Source of the DNA: Diogma glabrata
Taxonomy: Eukaryota > Arthropoda > Insecta > Diptera > Cylindrotomidae
Direction of reading: 5' to 3'
Length of the DNA stretch: 64,000 nucleotides
Assembly (NCBI GenBank): GCA_963693315.1
Contig: OY856186.1
Location: forward strand, 278,523,491 to 278,587,490
Part shown: positions 11,682 to 23,239 of the stretch, one piece after another
How the letters are laid out: each line of letters begins with the position of its first letter
Position numbering within the stretch: position 1 is the stretch's first letter
Translations under genes and position numbers: made by a program
Notes under the pieces: model-generated
Database searches by the model: none
Told to the model about the DNA's origin: nothing
The model's input: the letters and a program-made list of their open reading frames with translations, nothing else

Positions 11682-11699
11682 ATACTGTTTATATTTAAA

Positions 11700-12407
11700 C
11701 TAAACGAAACTGTACTGTAACTGTAGACAAAATTGATATTAACATACAAAAATCTGAGTTGGCAGTCGAAAAACTTCAGATAGAATTAAACCTGCTTAAG
11801 CAACGCAGTTTACAAAACGAGATCGTGATAACAAGATTGCCGCCAACAACTCCATCCGCGGCTGATGTAGTGAATAAACTTGTATGGGTTTGAATCTAAT
11901 AGCGTAGTCTCTTCATATATGCAGCAAGCCAAGTCACTACGCCCTGTTAGAAATAGCGCCAAAACATTTATGTTCGTAACAATCGTCTTTGACAAACATC
12001 AAACAAAATTAAACCTGCTAAATAGTGTTAAGAACAATGTTCCTTTGCAGTGGAAAGATCTTTATCCTGATACTTGTAACATCTCTAATAAAGAAAATCG
12101 TGTATATATAAGTGATAAACTAACTGGAATGGACGGTGAAATATTAAAACAACTCAGGATATACAAAAAAAGTAACAAAATCAAGTACTGCTGGTTAAGA
12201 AATGGAAAAATCTATATTCGAATAAAGGAAAACGAGCCTGCAATTCTTATCAACTCACTAGAGTCTAGAACATGCCAAAACATTTATCAAATGTGCCGTT
12301 CACTGCACAAACCGACTAACTCCACTTTTTGGAAAATCTTAAATTTAAATGTCAAAGTACTTGCTATAGTCATAACTTTCTATGTTAAAAACAACTTTCC
12401 TGAATAA
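11700..12407 (+). pseudogene. LINE ORF1, coiled coil plus baculovirus-FP-like RNA-binding domain
   Basis: A heptad-like stretch (SELAVEKLQIELNLLKQ) is followed by EIVITRLPPTT, then a frame change near 11880, then a 175-codon open frame. That frame contains YGFESNSVVSSYMQQ, NKENRVYISDKLTGMDGEIL and YCWLRNGKIYIRIKEN. This order (coiled coil, RRM-like core, C-terminal block with W-x-R-x-G-x-I-x-x-R) is that of the FP-25K-like ORF1 proteins of insect non-LTR elements, which coat the element RNA. One frameshift separates the coiled coil from the core, so it is a pseudogene. Direct repeats of about 60 bp (12395 and 12571) lie just downstream. Confidence 0.75.
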
Positions 12408-14235
12408 TAAAGATAAACACCATTAAAAGTCAAAATTTGTCTGACCATTACAAAATGACTATTAAAAACCTGACATTAAAAACTAATAATATCTATTATA
12501 CTAATTAAATTACTACTATACTAGCTAATTGATACACTTAGTAACCAAAATAAAATAAATTATGTTTATAATAACATTCCTGAATGATAAAGATTAACAC
12601 TACTAAATATCGAAATTTATTTGACCTTTGAAAAAAACTCAATTTTCTCAACATTTTGTTTTATGGAGTTAATCGTGTTGTGCAGTGAACGGCTCAAATA
12701 TCATTTATAGCTCAACAATCAAATCACTGTTAAGATATATACAGCAATTAACTTTTTATGTACATGTGTATGATGCCGTCATGCAATACCAATTATACCA
12801 ATTTTTTTAATAACAAGTACTCCTTGCTTATTGCTACTATATTTAGTTAAGTAAATTATTTCTTACTTTTTTGTATTACTTTTAATTACTTTTCTTTAAT
12901 TTTATATAAGATGAACGAACAAGAGCGCTTCCAGTTTATAACACAGAACATTGCACAAAAAAAAAACGTTGGTAGAATCAACTACAAAGCTTGTTCGATT
13001 TTGCGTCTAATATGAACGTGGTTATTTTAACCAATGTAGCATTGTCAAATTATTTTAAAAAACGTAACAATTTTCATCATTTAAATCAACAACGGCGTGA
13101 TCAATTGCCTAGTTCAAATAATCACAAATCATAGTTGAATTAAGTAGTTTGTTCATGTTTTTGCTTGAGAATTATTGTGTTTGTTTAAATAAAAAACGAG
13201 GAGAAACGAAATTTGTTTAATGATAATAATAATAAATAAAAGAGAAGAAAAAAATAAGAATAGAAAAATAAAAAGTTTTTTATATATTCTAACATGGCTG
13301 GTTTTATTTAACATTTTAGTTTAGGAAATAATTTACATGTGTTTAATTGATTTGAATAATTTTAGTATTATTTGCATATAAAATTATGTGCGAAAGAAAT
13401 TTTGTAGTGAATATTTTCACAACAATATCGTACACACAGGCCCTTTCAATAATTAATTTTAATGATTTAAAAAAATTATTATATTTTTTTAATATTTTTT
13501 ATTTGTCTTGTTTCATGTCGATTTATCGATATTTTAATTTAATTTTTCATAATAATGAGAAAATTATTGAAAATTAGTATTATTTCTACACATAATTCAA
13601 ATATTTAAATTTTTTGATTTCTGAATTTTCGTCTTTTAAATTGTATCATTAAAACAATGGCAAAAAAAAGGACGCATCCTTTACAAACAAAATCACACTC
13701 ATACATTTCCTATTTAGAACGTAAATATACGAACGCTATCCTTATGCATAAAAATGTTTGTCGGGTTTGATGCGAAATACATACTTCTAATATAAAAAAT
13801 TTCAAATATTATATTTACGAAAAAAACGAACCCATACAAACATCGATAGCAGCAAAAACAAAACAAAGATGTACCAAACCAATAGGTTCAATACGGAGTA
13901 TTGCTTGATTCTATCACAAACGTATTCATTATTCAATATCACTATTTTTAGTCTAATTTTTAATTTACCACGTTTGTAGTCAATTGAAAATTAAATCAAC
14001 CACGTCATTGTTGCTCGAAAATGAAATCATAGTTGACTCAACTACAAACTTGGTTAAATCAAATATGTTTGTGATACTTATAAAAAAATACATCAACAAC
14101 GGTTAAATTGTTAATTTAAATACGGAGCGTTGATTGATTCAATCACAAACGTATTTAATTCCCCAGTTTTCACTTAATGCTCGATTAACAATACAACATG
14201 TTTGAATTAACCAAGATTTTTTCTTTCGGTGTGGT
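12408..14235. other. Non-coding segment between LINE ORF1 and ORF2, probable insertion
   Basis: It is too long for an inter-ORF spacer and has no coding similarity. The ends near 12966 (TTGGTAGAATCAACTAC) and 14215 (minus strand TTGGTTAATTCAAACAT) are loosely inverted. Inside, a 46-bp block with TACGGAG and ATCACAAACGTATT occurs twice (13889 and 14128). A foldback/MITE-like insertion is the simplest reading, but the ends are too diverged to be sure. Confidence 0.35.
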
Positions 14236-14900
14236 AGTATCAGAAAATTTCGATGTTTTCGCAGCAAACCTTTTAATGCTTCCCAAGCCCTTCTCCTAGT
14301 CTTTTTAACCGAAACGTGGATATATGACTATGAAGTATGCAACTACGATATTGATGGGTACGTACTGTATGCTAACTGTGACAACACCTACAGGTCTGGT
14401 GGTGTGGCAGCTTTGATTAGTAACCAAATTCAGCCATTAATCATTATCGGCAACAAATCACTCCTTTCGAACAGCTGACTGCCTACAAGTTAGCGTATCT
14501 TATAATGCTGTATCTCTTAAATTTATATGCATATACAGACTGCATCATAATTCTAGTCCCAGTTTATTTCTGAGCGAGATAGAACCGTTTTTAGCGTCCT
14601 TTCGAGCAAGAAACCTTATCATTGATAAGATTCTCAGTGATATGAATATTGACAGCGATATGAATATTGACATCCTTAAATCATCAAAGATTCAATTTGA
14701 ATACTTATTACTTACTAATGCTATCAGCATTTGGGATGGAGTCAATCATGAATGTTCCGACGAGATTCCCAAGTGGAACATGCCTTGACCATGTTTTCTA
14801 TAGAACTGACCCAACTGCAGCTTTTGGATTACTGCATCAACAAATAGATTTATTCCTTCTAACCATAATGCAATTTTTTTGTTGAACTGCAGTTCTCTCA
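14236..14900 (+). pseudogene. LINE endonuclease domain, multiply broken
   Basis: Across frames the translation gives LFLTETWI, then RSGGVAALIS, then a frame with SLFLSEIEPFLASFRARNL and DMNIDIL, then GMESIMNVPTRFPSG followed by TCLDHVFYR. These correspond in order to the E-containing, strand, GD(F/M)N and LDH(V/I) motifs of the endonuclease/exonuclease/phosphatase domain in Jockey/CR1-like ORF2. The final SDH block is not visible. Short duplications (GATATGAATATTGAC twice at about 14638-14670) add to the damage. Confidence 0.7.
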
Positions 14901-15089
14901 TTCTGTGAGCCAGCAAAAGCAAGAGATTGAAAAAGATTTTCAGTTTAAAAAATTCACATATCCCGGGTCCCTTTGTTTCGGCCCATGTAGAGAAAATTGG
15001 ACTTTTTTCAAACAAAACAATATATTAAACCGGAAAACTATTGAATCTATGACAAACAAATTACACTTGCAAATCTCTTATTTATGAAT

Positions 15090-16080
15090 CACAGAATAAT
15101 GTAAAGAAACTATTAATTAGCTAACAGAGAAAATAATTTAGCAGTACAAAAATAAATCAACAAAAATTATATAAATCAAAATACAAAAAGGCGTATATTA
15201 ATTTCTTTCTTCAAGGTGGTCTTCTTCCAAAGCTAGTCCTGTGAACGAATGTTGACTGTAGGCTGTAATTCATTTTACTAAACGTAATTTAATTTTATTA
15301 AAAGCATTATGAAATGTTAAAATTAAATTAGTTCTGCCAACTTGAAATATATCCCTCATAGTTTGATCGAATTTATCTATACGCCAATAATAATTTGTAC
15401 TTCAAAGCCCAGCAATATCATTAACTGCTTTAGCCGCTTCTGTTTGACATCAAATTTATGGATATTTGCATTTAACATATAACGACTTGGAATGAAGCGT
15501 CACCGTAACCGTTGGGTATAAAAAGTGTGTTGAACGGTTTCGTTATTGCTTCACCTGAATAACTATTTCACGTTTTTGTATTTGAACTTGTGTTTTTGAT
15601 TCATTTTTCATTTTCATTTTATTTACTAAATGATTTATCAAAGAATTTTTACTAAAGCTCATTACATTCAAATAAATAAATAAAAAACTTCGATATCACA
15701 ATTTTAAAACAAATAATTTTATTTTATATAATACAAATTAGCCTCGGTTTCGATTTAAATTTACACAATAATATTTTTTTTATTTTAAATTTACATGCTA
15801 ATCTTTATTGTTTTTATGTCAATTCAATACTAATCTATTTAAATTTATATACTAATCTTCGATCCAAACAATTTGATCGCCTATATACATATATTAGGTT
15901 TCCTGTTTCCCTCTCCACAATTCTACTTTTTACAAATTAAAGAATCATTTATACAAAACATGTATTATTAATTGAGTGACGTAACTAAACCATCAACAAA
16001 AATAGCTTTTGCACAGTAGTACAAACAAATCTCCCTACGCTTATTACAATTGAAGAGAATAAATTAATAAATATTAGCGA
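15090..16080. other. Unassigned AT-rich segment inside the decayed LINE
   Basis: No coding similarity was found. Around 15500 there is a GC-richer stretch with GGTATAAAAAGTGTG. The position between endonuclease and RT suggests an insertion into the LINE, but no terminal repeats were found. Confidence 0.35.
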
Positions 16081-16086
16081 ATTTCT

Positions 16087-17428
16087 TTGAATATGAATAC
16101 TATTATTTTAGAGTCAAATTTGAAAATAGTCCGTCGTTACACTTCCTTGAGTAAAGAAACATGGTACGAAGTTTTTAATATAAAAAACCCAGACACAGCT
16201 TTCGAGAAATTTATTTCTGTTTTAAACACTCATATTGAATCTTCTACAACAACCAACTCTTATAAAAAACGAAAAAAGTTAAAACGTTGGATGTCTAATT
16301 CACGTTTAAATCTTATTCATCAAAAAAAAAAATTGGGATCAAGTGTTCGGGATTTCCTACCGATGACCGGCTCAAACAATACCACACTAAATTAGTCAAA
16401 CAAGTAAAACTGAAACAAAATTGCTAAAGAAGCATATTACCAGTTACAGTTTAACCTCGCGAACCGCGATTCTAGAGCGGAGTGGAAATTGGTAGATGAA
16501 ATCCTATGGAAGAAAGCTAAAAAGAATACTATCGACAAAATCTACCAAAAAACACCTTAGAAATTTGTACAGATAAAAATGAAGTGGCCAATGTGTTCAA
16601 TAAATTTCTTTATCAATATAATCAATGACAATACCGGCAGTTTACTTGAAATAGATCTTGATAACCCACTACTACACAATCAGGATAGTTACCAAAGTAT
16701 TTCGTTCTTTTTTAAACCAGTAACTAGAGAAGAAATAATTATTCAACTCTCTAGTACTAAAAACAAACAATCAGTTGGAGCTGACGGGATTGGCTCCCTT
16801 TCTTTGTTAGCAAATTGGCGACCTCCAATAGTGGATGTACTATGTATTATCTTTTCATTCCAAGCATTGAAACTGGTGCCTTTCCAAACAATTTCAAGCT
16901 AGCAGTTGTTATACCGATATATAAGAAGGGTAACAAGCTAGAAAAAAATAATTACAGACCTACATCTCTCTACTTTCAAGCTTTTCTAAAATTCTCGAAC
17001 AAATTGTAAGGTATCGGTGAATTCAATAACTTAATAAGATCAAATTTTTAAACTGCAAACAATTTGGGTTTCAAAGTGGCACTGGTACTGAAGATGCTTT
17101 ACTGAGTTTTTTTAGTCCTGTGTTTGAGTATCTTAAGAAGGGGCCTAAGACAGGAGCTATTTTTATTGACTTTACTAAAGCATTTGATATGGTCAACCAC
17201 CTGAGTGCTTTTGACAAAACTTTATCGTATAGGTATTCGTGGAGTGGCTTACTCGTGGATCCTACAGTTAAAATTGATGACCAATTCAGCCCAATAACCA
17301 ATCTTAACGTAGGAGTTCCTCAAGGATCTGTCCTTGGACCTCTACTGTTCCTTATATATGCTAACTCAATATTTGACTTAAAAATGAAAGCCAAGAAAGC
17401 CCAGAAATTATCTGAACATCAAAATTAA
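16087..17428 (+). pseudogene. LINE reverse transcriptase, fingers and palm part, broken
   Basis: The frame at 16087 carries the pre-RT linker (SKETWYEVFNIKNPDTAFEKF). The next frame gives KNKQSVGADGIGSLSL (RT block 1), then a shifted frame with ETGAFPNNFKLAVVIPIYKKG and NNYRPTS (block 2). Then follow FGFQSGTGTEDALL, IFIDFTKAFDMV with the first catalytic Asp, and GVPQGSVLGPLLFLIYAN. At least three frame changes are needed. The YADD block that should follow is absent. Confidence 0.8.
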
Positions 17429-17429
17429 A

Positions 17430-17590
17430 ATATGGTTCGTCATCGCCGCTTTGGCTAAGTTGTGTAAGACCCACGGGATTTGAACATGTGTCTCTGATGA
17501 ATGTGACTTCGAATCCTGGCACGAAACACACATTTTTTTCTAAAGGAATTTTAGAGAAAATGAAAAGTTATTTCGAATTGCAAAATTCAA
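17430..17590 (+). repeat. tRNA-like insertion at the position of the RT YADD box
   Basis: The sequence between the RT palm (ending about 17428) and the RT thumb (starting about 17592) has no RT similarity. It contains TTTGGCTAAGTTGTGTAAG and, 50 bases on, GACTTCGAATCCTGG, which fits a pol III B box (GWTCRANNC). This suggests a tRNA-derived SINE fragment inserted there together with loss of the catalytic segment. Confidence 0.45.
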
Positions 17591-18180
17591 GTGATTTCCA
17601 ATATGTACTTTGGCTTAATTGTTCACAAAAAAACCATCCATAATTGTAGTGAGTTTAGCTGTTCCGGATGTATAGAAATTGAAATGGTTTCAACTTTTCG
17701 CTATCTGGGTTTGCATTTGGATAGCAAATACCAAATACATACACGCAAAATGTATTTATGGCGCCCTCTTGTTCCCCAATCAGTATTAAGAACCATATAC
17801 TTTGCTCTTGTCGAATCAAAACTATTATACGGGCTATCTTGTTGGGAGGGAATGTGCTCTACCTAAATCCGATTTTTCTCACACAAAAGCATGCAATAAG
17901 AATTATTTTTCACAAAAATCGTAGAACTCATACACTCCCTCTATTCATCAATGCGAACGCTCTTTCACTGAGATACATGTACGTGCTAAAAATTCTAATT
18001 TATTGTCTTACGAAATTTATTGTCTTACGAAAAGATTAAACTATAAAATTCGCTCTCTCAACTGTATTGTCTCAAGACCTTTCAAGGAACAGACACTTTT
18101 ATTCATATCTTGCGCCTTTCTTATTCAACAAGCTACCCCACTCTATACAGATTCTACCTCACATTAAAATTTTCTTGGAA
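17591..18180 (+). pseudogene. LINE RT thumb and C-terminal region, broken
   Basis: The frame from 17591 includes KKTIHNCSEF, IEMVSTFRYLGLHLDS and LRTIYFALVESKLLYGLSCWEG. These match the FRYLG motif and the SKLLYG(L/I)xxWG motif after the RT core of Jockey/CR1-like elements. It continues in another frame with FLTQKHAIRIIF and the region to about 18040. One or more frameshifts break it. The LINE 3' UTR with an (AAAT)n tail follows to about 18357. Confidence 0.75.
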
Positions 18181-18360
18181 AACGTTAAGGTTTGGATTTT
18201 GGAAAAAAACGTATGTTGAAGTAAATGCATTTTTCCGATAAGTTTTCTGGTGTTGTGTGTTCTGTTGCTGAAGTAAGAACTTTTGGTTGTTCATGTTTAT
18301 GTTATCTTTTTGGGATTCTTGTTTTTCCTAAATTGTTTATATTACTAAATAAATAAATGA

Positions 18361-19180
18361 ATTTTTTTAATTGAATTGAAATTTGAATGGAAATTGAATT
18401 GTTTGACATGAAATTTTGTTATAATTTTTGAAATATTTTTGAAGAAAGTTTGTATTTTTGATTTTGTTATAATTTTTGCGATACACATTTTAAGAATTTT
18501 GGAAAAAGTTTTTTGAATTTTAAATTTTTGATTTGGAAAAAGTTTCAATTCTTGATTTTGTAATATTTTTTGAGTTTTGAAAAAATTTGTATTTTTAATT
18601 TTGTTATAATTTTTGCAGAATTTTTGAAAAAGTTTGAATTTGTGAATAAAGAAATTTTGCAATAATTTTAGAATTTTGAAAAAAGTTTCAATTTTTGATT
18701 TTGTAAGAATTTTCGGAATATTTTTAGAATTTTGAAAAAGTTTAAATGTTTGATTTTATTATAATTTTTGGAATTTTAAGTTTGTACTTTTGATTTTATT
18801 ATAATTTTTGGAATATTTTAAGAATTTTGAAAATGTTTGAATTTTTGAATTATGAATTTTTACAATATTTTTAAAATTTTGAAAAAATTTAAATTTTTGA
18901 TTTTAATATAATTTGTGGAATTTTGAAAAAAATTTCTATTTTGATTTTGTTATAATTTTTGCAATATTTTAAGAATAGTGGAAAAAGTATCAATTTTTGA
19001 TTTTGTAATGATTTTTGCAATATTTTTAGAATTTTGAAAAAAGTTTCAATCTCTGATTTTGCAATAATTTTTGGAATGTTTTTAGAACTAGAAAAGTTTA
19101 AACTTTGGATTTTATTTTAATTTTTAGAATATTTTTGGAATTTTGAAAGAATTATGAATTTTTGATTTTGTAATATTTTC
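18361..19180 (+). repeat. AT-rich minisatellite, ~55-60 bp unit
   Basis: Degenerate tandem copies of a unit built from TTTTTGATTTTGTTATAATTT, GGAATATTTTTAGAATTTTG and AAAAAGTTTGAA words. Units vary in length by deletions. The same array type occurs at 30620-31190, followed in both places by the same conserved 300-bp sequence, so it is part of a dispersed element and not chance AT richness. Confidence 0.8.
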
Positions 19181-19490
19181 TTGAAACGTTAAATGGAGAG
19201 GTTTTTGAGTAGTTTGCTGGGTGTATCATCTTTTCGCTAAGTTAAATTAATTTATGATCTGTTATAATTTTCCGGCAACGTATTAATAGTTCGTGTTTGT
19301 TCTGTAATAAATTTCTAAACAGAGATAAAAAATGTACTTGTACTTTAACAAAGAGTTTTATGTTTGATATTCATCGCTTCCCAAAACTAAAAACTATCCT
19401 CATTAAAGTTTATTGTTGAAAACTATATCAAAATTCTTAACCCAGATCGAAGTCTTGATATCTCAGGGCTGTGAGATTTCAGCCCCCCCA
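19181..19490 (+). repeat. Conserved 3' module of the minisatellite element (copy 1)
   Basis: Matches 31190-31510 along its length: TTGAAACG, GAGTAGTTTGCTG, TGATCTGTTATAATTTTCCG, CAACGTATT, and GTCTTGATATCTCAG followed by CTGTGAGATTTCA at the end. Both copies lie directly downstream of the AT-rich minisatellite. No coding frame is conserved. Confidence 0.8.
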
Positions 19491-19629
19491 CATATTTTTC
19501 TTTTTAAAATTATTTTTTTATATTCATGTTCTATTATGGCTATGGGAATATCACCAAAAATGTTTCCTTTATTTCCTACCATTTACAACCAAAGATAGAA
19601 AAGTTTCTAAAAATTGAACAAAAAATAAA

Positions 19630-19745
19630 GCGAGTCGCACAAGGTGTGGATGGGGAATCATTAGTGAGACTAGCCGAGACATTAGTTAGACTAGCCGAGA
19701 CCCGATCCCGGGTTCAAACCTCGGTCCGAAAATCTTCAATAACAC
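19630..19745 (+). repeat. tRNA-like sequence with duplicated 21-bp segment
   Basis: CCGGGTTCAAACCTCGG is an exact B-box/T-arm match. Upstream, TTAGTGAGACTAGCCGAGACA and TTAGTTAGACTAGCCGAGACC are tandem copies where the D arm would be. A tRNA-derived SINE head with an internal duplication is the best reading; a working tRNA is excluded by the missing acceptor stem. Confidence 0.5.
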
Positions 19746-20150
19746 CAATTACCTCGGTCTAAGAATCAAAAGAAATCTAAGAATTAATTTATAAAATTCC
19801 AGTGAAGAAACTTGTGGACAGCACCTTAGAAGTTTGGAATAATGAACTTTATCGTCTACCTACGCCAACTTTTTTACATCTTTATTTGGAATTAATTTAC
19901 AAAATAAAAGTATTTCATAGAAATAAACTAAATGATGCTATTGCTATGGATAAAGAAGGGTGAATTGTGAAACGAACTTTTGGTTTACTTTAGCTATAAT
20001 TTTTTGCTTATTTAGAATTTCTTTAACGATAAGAAATTAAAATTTTCACTTGATTTCAATAAAAAAAATCAAGTCAAAAAAATTTTACCGTTATGACGAT
20101 TTCAATCTTATCATTTCTAAATGTCATGGAAAACATACTTATTATAGGTT

Positions 20151-20832
20151 TTTTGCATGGAGGGATCAGTTTTTATTAATTTGTTAATTTTTTTCTATTT
20201 TTTGATCCACGGGTGTGACAACCCCGCGTACTCCAGTCCCTGCTATTGGCATATGAGTTAACGTGAGATATCACATACCACTGGCAATAGCAGTGAGATA
20301 TCACTAGCCAAGGTGATATCTAAGGGGTGCTGGCGGATGAACTGTATTCAGTCAACGGTAGCACTCTCAGTCGTAGCTAATGAATATTCCTTGATGCTGG
20401 GACGCTGTAGCTTGCTCGAAGAAACGAGCCTTCATATAACTATATATCTGAGCTTTAATCATTGAAAAATATACTGCGTCCCATAATCAGGAATTATGCC
20501 ATTAGCTGGACTATTGGCAAACCAATTTTAGTTTTGTTCCTGCAAATTTTTAAAACAAATTTGCTTTTTATCTCTTATTTTATTTTTTTTTTCTCTATCC
20601 TATCACGAAATATTGGCCTATGTCATATTTTATATGTGATAGGATTTATGGTTTAGTTATCCATTACTTAACACAAAATATTAAAAAAAAACAGATTTGC
20701 GTCCATTACCATCCTTAGAACGCATGTTGTTGTGGGACCTTGGTCTTAAAAGGTTTTTATGTGTTGTTGTGACACATATTGTAATGCCTACTACACATCA
20801 CATATTATTAAAAAAAAAAAAAAAAAAAAAAA
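20151..20832 (+). mobile_element. Internally deleted, polyadenylated LINE copy
   Basis: The first ~520 bases match the 5' UTR of the intact LINE at 40431-40991: GGAGGGATC, GCGTACTCCAGTCCCTGC, GTGAGATATCACATACCACTGG, GTGCTGGCGGA, and ATATTGGC.TATGTCATATTTT. Near the equivalent of the start codon the match jumps to the last ~130 bases of the element (TGTTGTGGGACC..GGTCTTAAAAGG, GTGTTGTTGTGACACATATT). It ends in 23 A residues (20810-20832). The whole 1007-codon ORF is absent. It thus keeps the presumed promoter and the 3' end, as a SINE-like parasite of the LINE would. Confidence 0.85.
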
Positions 20833-23239
20833 CAAAATTTTATTTATATTTTAAATCTAAACTTTAACATTATTTTCCTTAAAAATAGTAATAATATATT
20901 CAGACCCACAACTTCTATGTATTTCATACAATTCAGTATTCACGTATATCAATCAAAAAATTATCATAAACTTATAATAAAAAAAAACTACTAAAGAATG
21001 AAAGTATTATTATATTATTTCTATTTAAATAAAAATTAAATTAAAGTAAATTAAATTAAAAGTAAACAATATTATCAATTTTTTTTAAATTAAAACGTGA
21101 CATATAAGAAAATGATCTTGATTCATTTATTCTATCAACAATATTTTTTTTTCCATTTAATTTTCTAATTATGTCTTTTTATTATTAACTTTTTTTTTAT
21201 CTTTATTATAGTTTTTATAGTAAAGGCATTAGTTTGAGTTTTGTTTGGATATATTAATTCTTTTGTTTATTTTTTATATCGTTTTATAGTTTGATATGTT
21301 TATTATAAATATTAAATTAATATTGCGCGGTTTTAATTTAAATTAATATTGTATTGATTATTTTTCAGATAGAAATTATAGTTTTAGACGAAATCGTTTA
21401 ATTTCCGGGTGAAACTTTTATTTTTGAAATGTTATGTGATATGATGAGAGTGATGATGGTGGTTTTAAAATAATACCGAACTACTTTGTGGTCTTTTGGT
21501 AAATGATGTTTGTTTCATTTTTTCCAAAAATAGTAATTTCCTTTTCTTACTAATCAACAAATCTTGTCACATTTAATACGATAATCAAACTAACAAAATC
21601 TTTTTAAATTTTAATGCAGTTAATGTCATTAAATCACAAAACTACATATTACGGGTACATAATAAACGACATTCTCATTACAAATTCACTTGTTTAATTT
21701 ATTTATACTTTAATACAAAGAATATTTATTCTGTTTTTTATGAAGATTGTTAGGTTGGATGATTCAATAGATTTAATATTTGTTAATATAATAAGGGTAA
21801 TTTGATAGATTGTTAGTTTTCCAAACAGATGGCAATGTTTGTTTTCGAATTTATAATATTAGGTCTAACAACTTATCAAGCAAACTTAGGTATAGAAACG
21901 ACAATAGAAAAGTTTTTTATTAATTTCGTAAGAAAGAAAATATACAATAAGGAAGAAACTACGAAATAAATTAAACGTTGATGTTATGTTTTCTTTCTTT
22001 ATTGTCTTTTAAATAACTACTTATGTATCAATAAATAGAATATTTTTTATATTTACAAATAAGAAACTAATGATATTATTTTCTTTAAATTAAATTGTTG
22101 CCTGTCAATCGCTTAGAAGATTATCGTAATGATTTTTTGAATTATATTTTTTTAGAAAGAGAATTGTGTATCTTACAGATCGTTAAAAACGAAAAAAAAA
22201 CGCCTTTTATAAAAATTAAGGAAATTTTCCGGGTTGGAACTGCCAATATTAAACAACAAAACAAACTCAGGCCCGTTTTGGCGAGCCAAGCCTTGACTAG
22301 TTAACTTCTGTTTCAGTCTGGGCCAGTTGTAAATGCCTAGACTGAACCAAGATTCAGTTTATTATATTACGCATTATTCTCCAGGCTAATTCATTATAAA
22401 CATGTGCAAGCCATATTATGTTTATCTTTATTTTTATACATGCTACTATTTCCTCAACCTCCATTAGCTATTAATGAAATAATCTTTTAAATATTTGGTA
22501 GACTTGGTCAAAATCTGATTTGCCAGACTTGGCCACACATCAGTGCAAACTGAGGTTTTGGTTCTCGACTAATTTCAGGTCATCTTACTCGGTATTTGGT
22601 TGGATCATTGGCAAGAAATCGCCTAATTTTATTACGTATTTAAAGATTTTGTTGATGGAATTAATGAAAAACTCGATTTCAACAATTCATAACTTTAGTG
22701 ACAGCGGTAGTATTTTATTAAATTTAAACATGTGTTTAAGAGATAATCACATAATATTTAAGGAAGGTTACGCCAACTACCGAAATTTAAAATTAAATTG
22801 CGTTGCAGAAAATTCTAGTATTCGAATTTTAGGACTTGGTTTGTAATGCGAAATTTACAAAAAGTTGCATCAAAACTAGAAATTAAGTAACAAAAATTAG
22901 AGTCATAAATAATCGAATTTTGGTTTAGAGCATCATAATAAAGTAATAAAATAAAGATTATAATAATATTTGAAATACCGGTGGTTAGTAAACATTTAGA
23001 TGCAAGCAGAAAAAACGAGACAATCGAGCCTAGCACAAACTGACAAGGTAATGGATTGATTGAAGTGGTACAAATCAATACCTTAGAAACAGATGATACA
23101 ACAAAAGATTGCTACAACATCTAGTGTGCAGAGGATTAATTATTCAAGAGGATTTCAACGTAATGGGTAATAAAAATTCGAAATTTTACATCCACGCCAG
23201 ATATCTGGATAATGCTTACAGAAATAGGTTTGATATAAT
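20833..23239. other. Unassigned AT-rich DNA
   Basis: No repeat or domain was recognised. Open frames at 22095-22304 and 22520-22846 (108 residues, beginning MPDLATHQCKLRFWF) match nothing known to me. They could be relics of unidentified elements. A GC-richer patch at 22265-22335 is also unassigned. Confidence 0.45.

Larger units (their letters stand above)
11690..18357 (+). mobile_element. Decayed Jockey/CR1-like LINE with ORF1 and ORF2
   Basis: Pieces of one LINE follow in the expected order on the plus strand: ORF1 (11700-12407), endonuclease (14236-14900), RT (16087-17428), RT thumb and C-terminal tail (17591-18180), then an AATAAATAAATG tail at about 18345-18357. All frames are broken. 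Two segments look inserted: about 12410-14225 and 15090-16080. The catalytic YADD segment is replaced by a tRNA-like sequence at 17430-17590. The start is taken just after the solo LTR because ORF1 coiled-coil coding begins there; the true 5' end is not visible. Confidence 0.75.

Noticed and set aside
20230..20345. HDV-like ribozyme at the LINE 5' end
   Set aside because: A stem with a compensatory change is visible, but I could not build the nested double pseudoknot or place the cleavage site by eye; left as a test under findings.
22520..22846. 108-residue plus-strand frame
   Set aside because: No motif, no supporting composition or conserved neighbour; kept only as unassigned.
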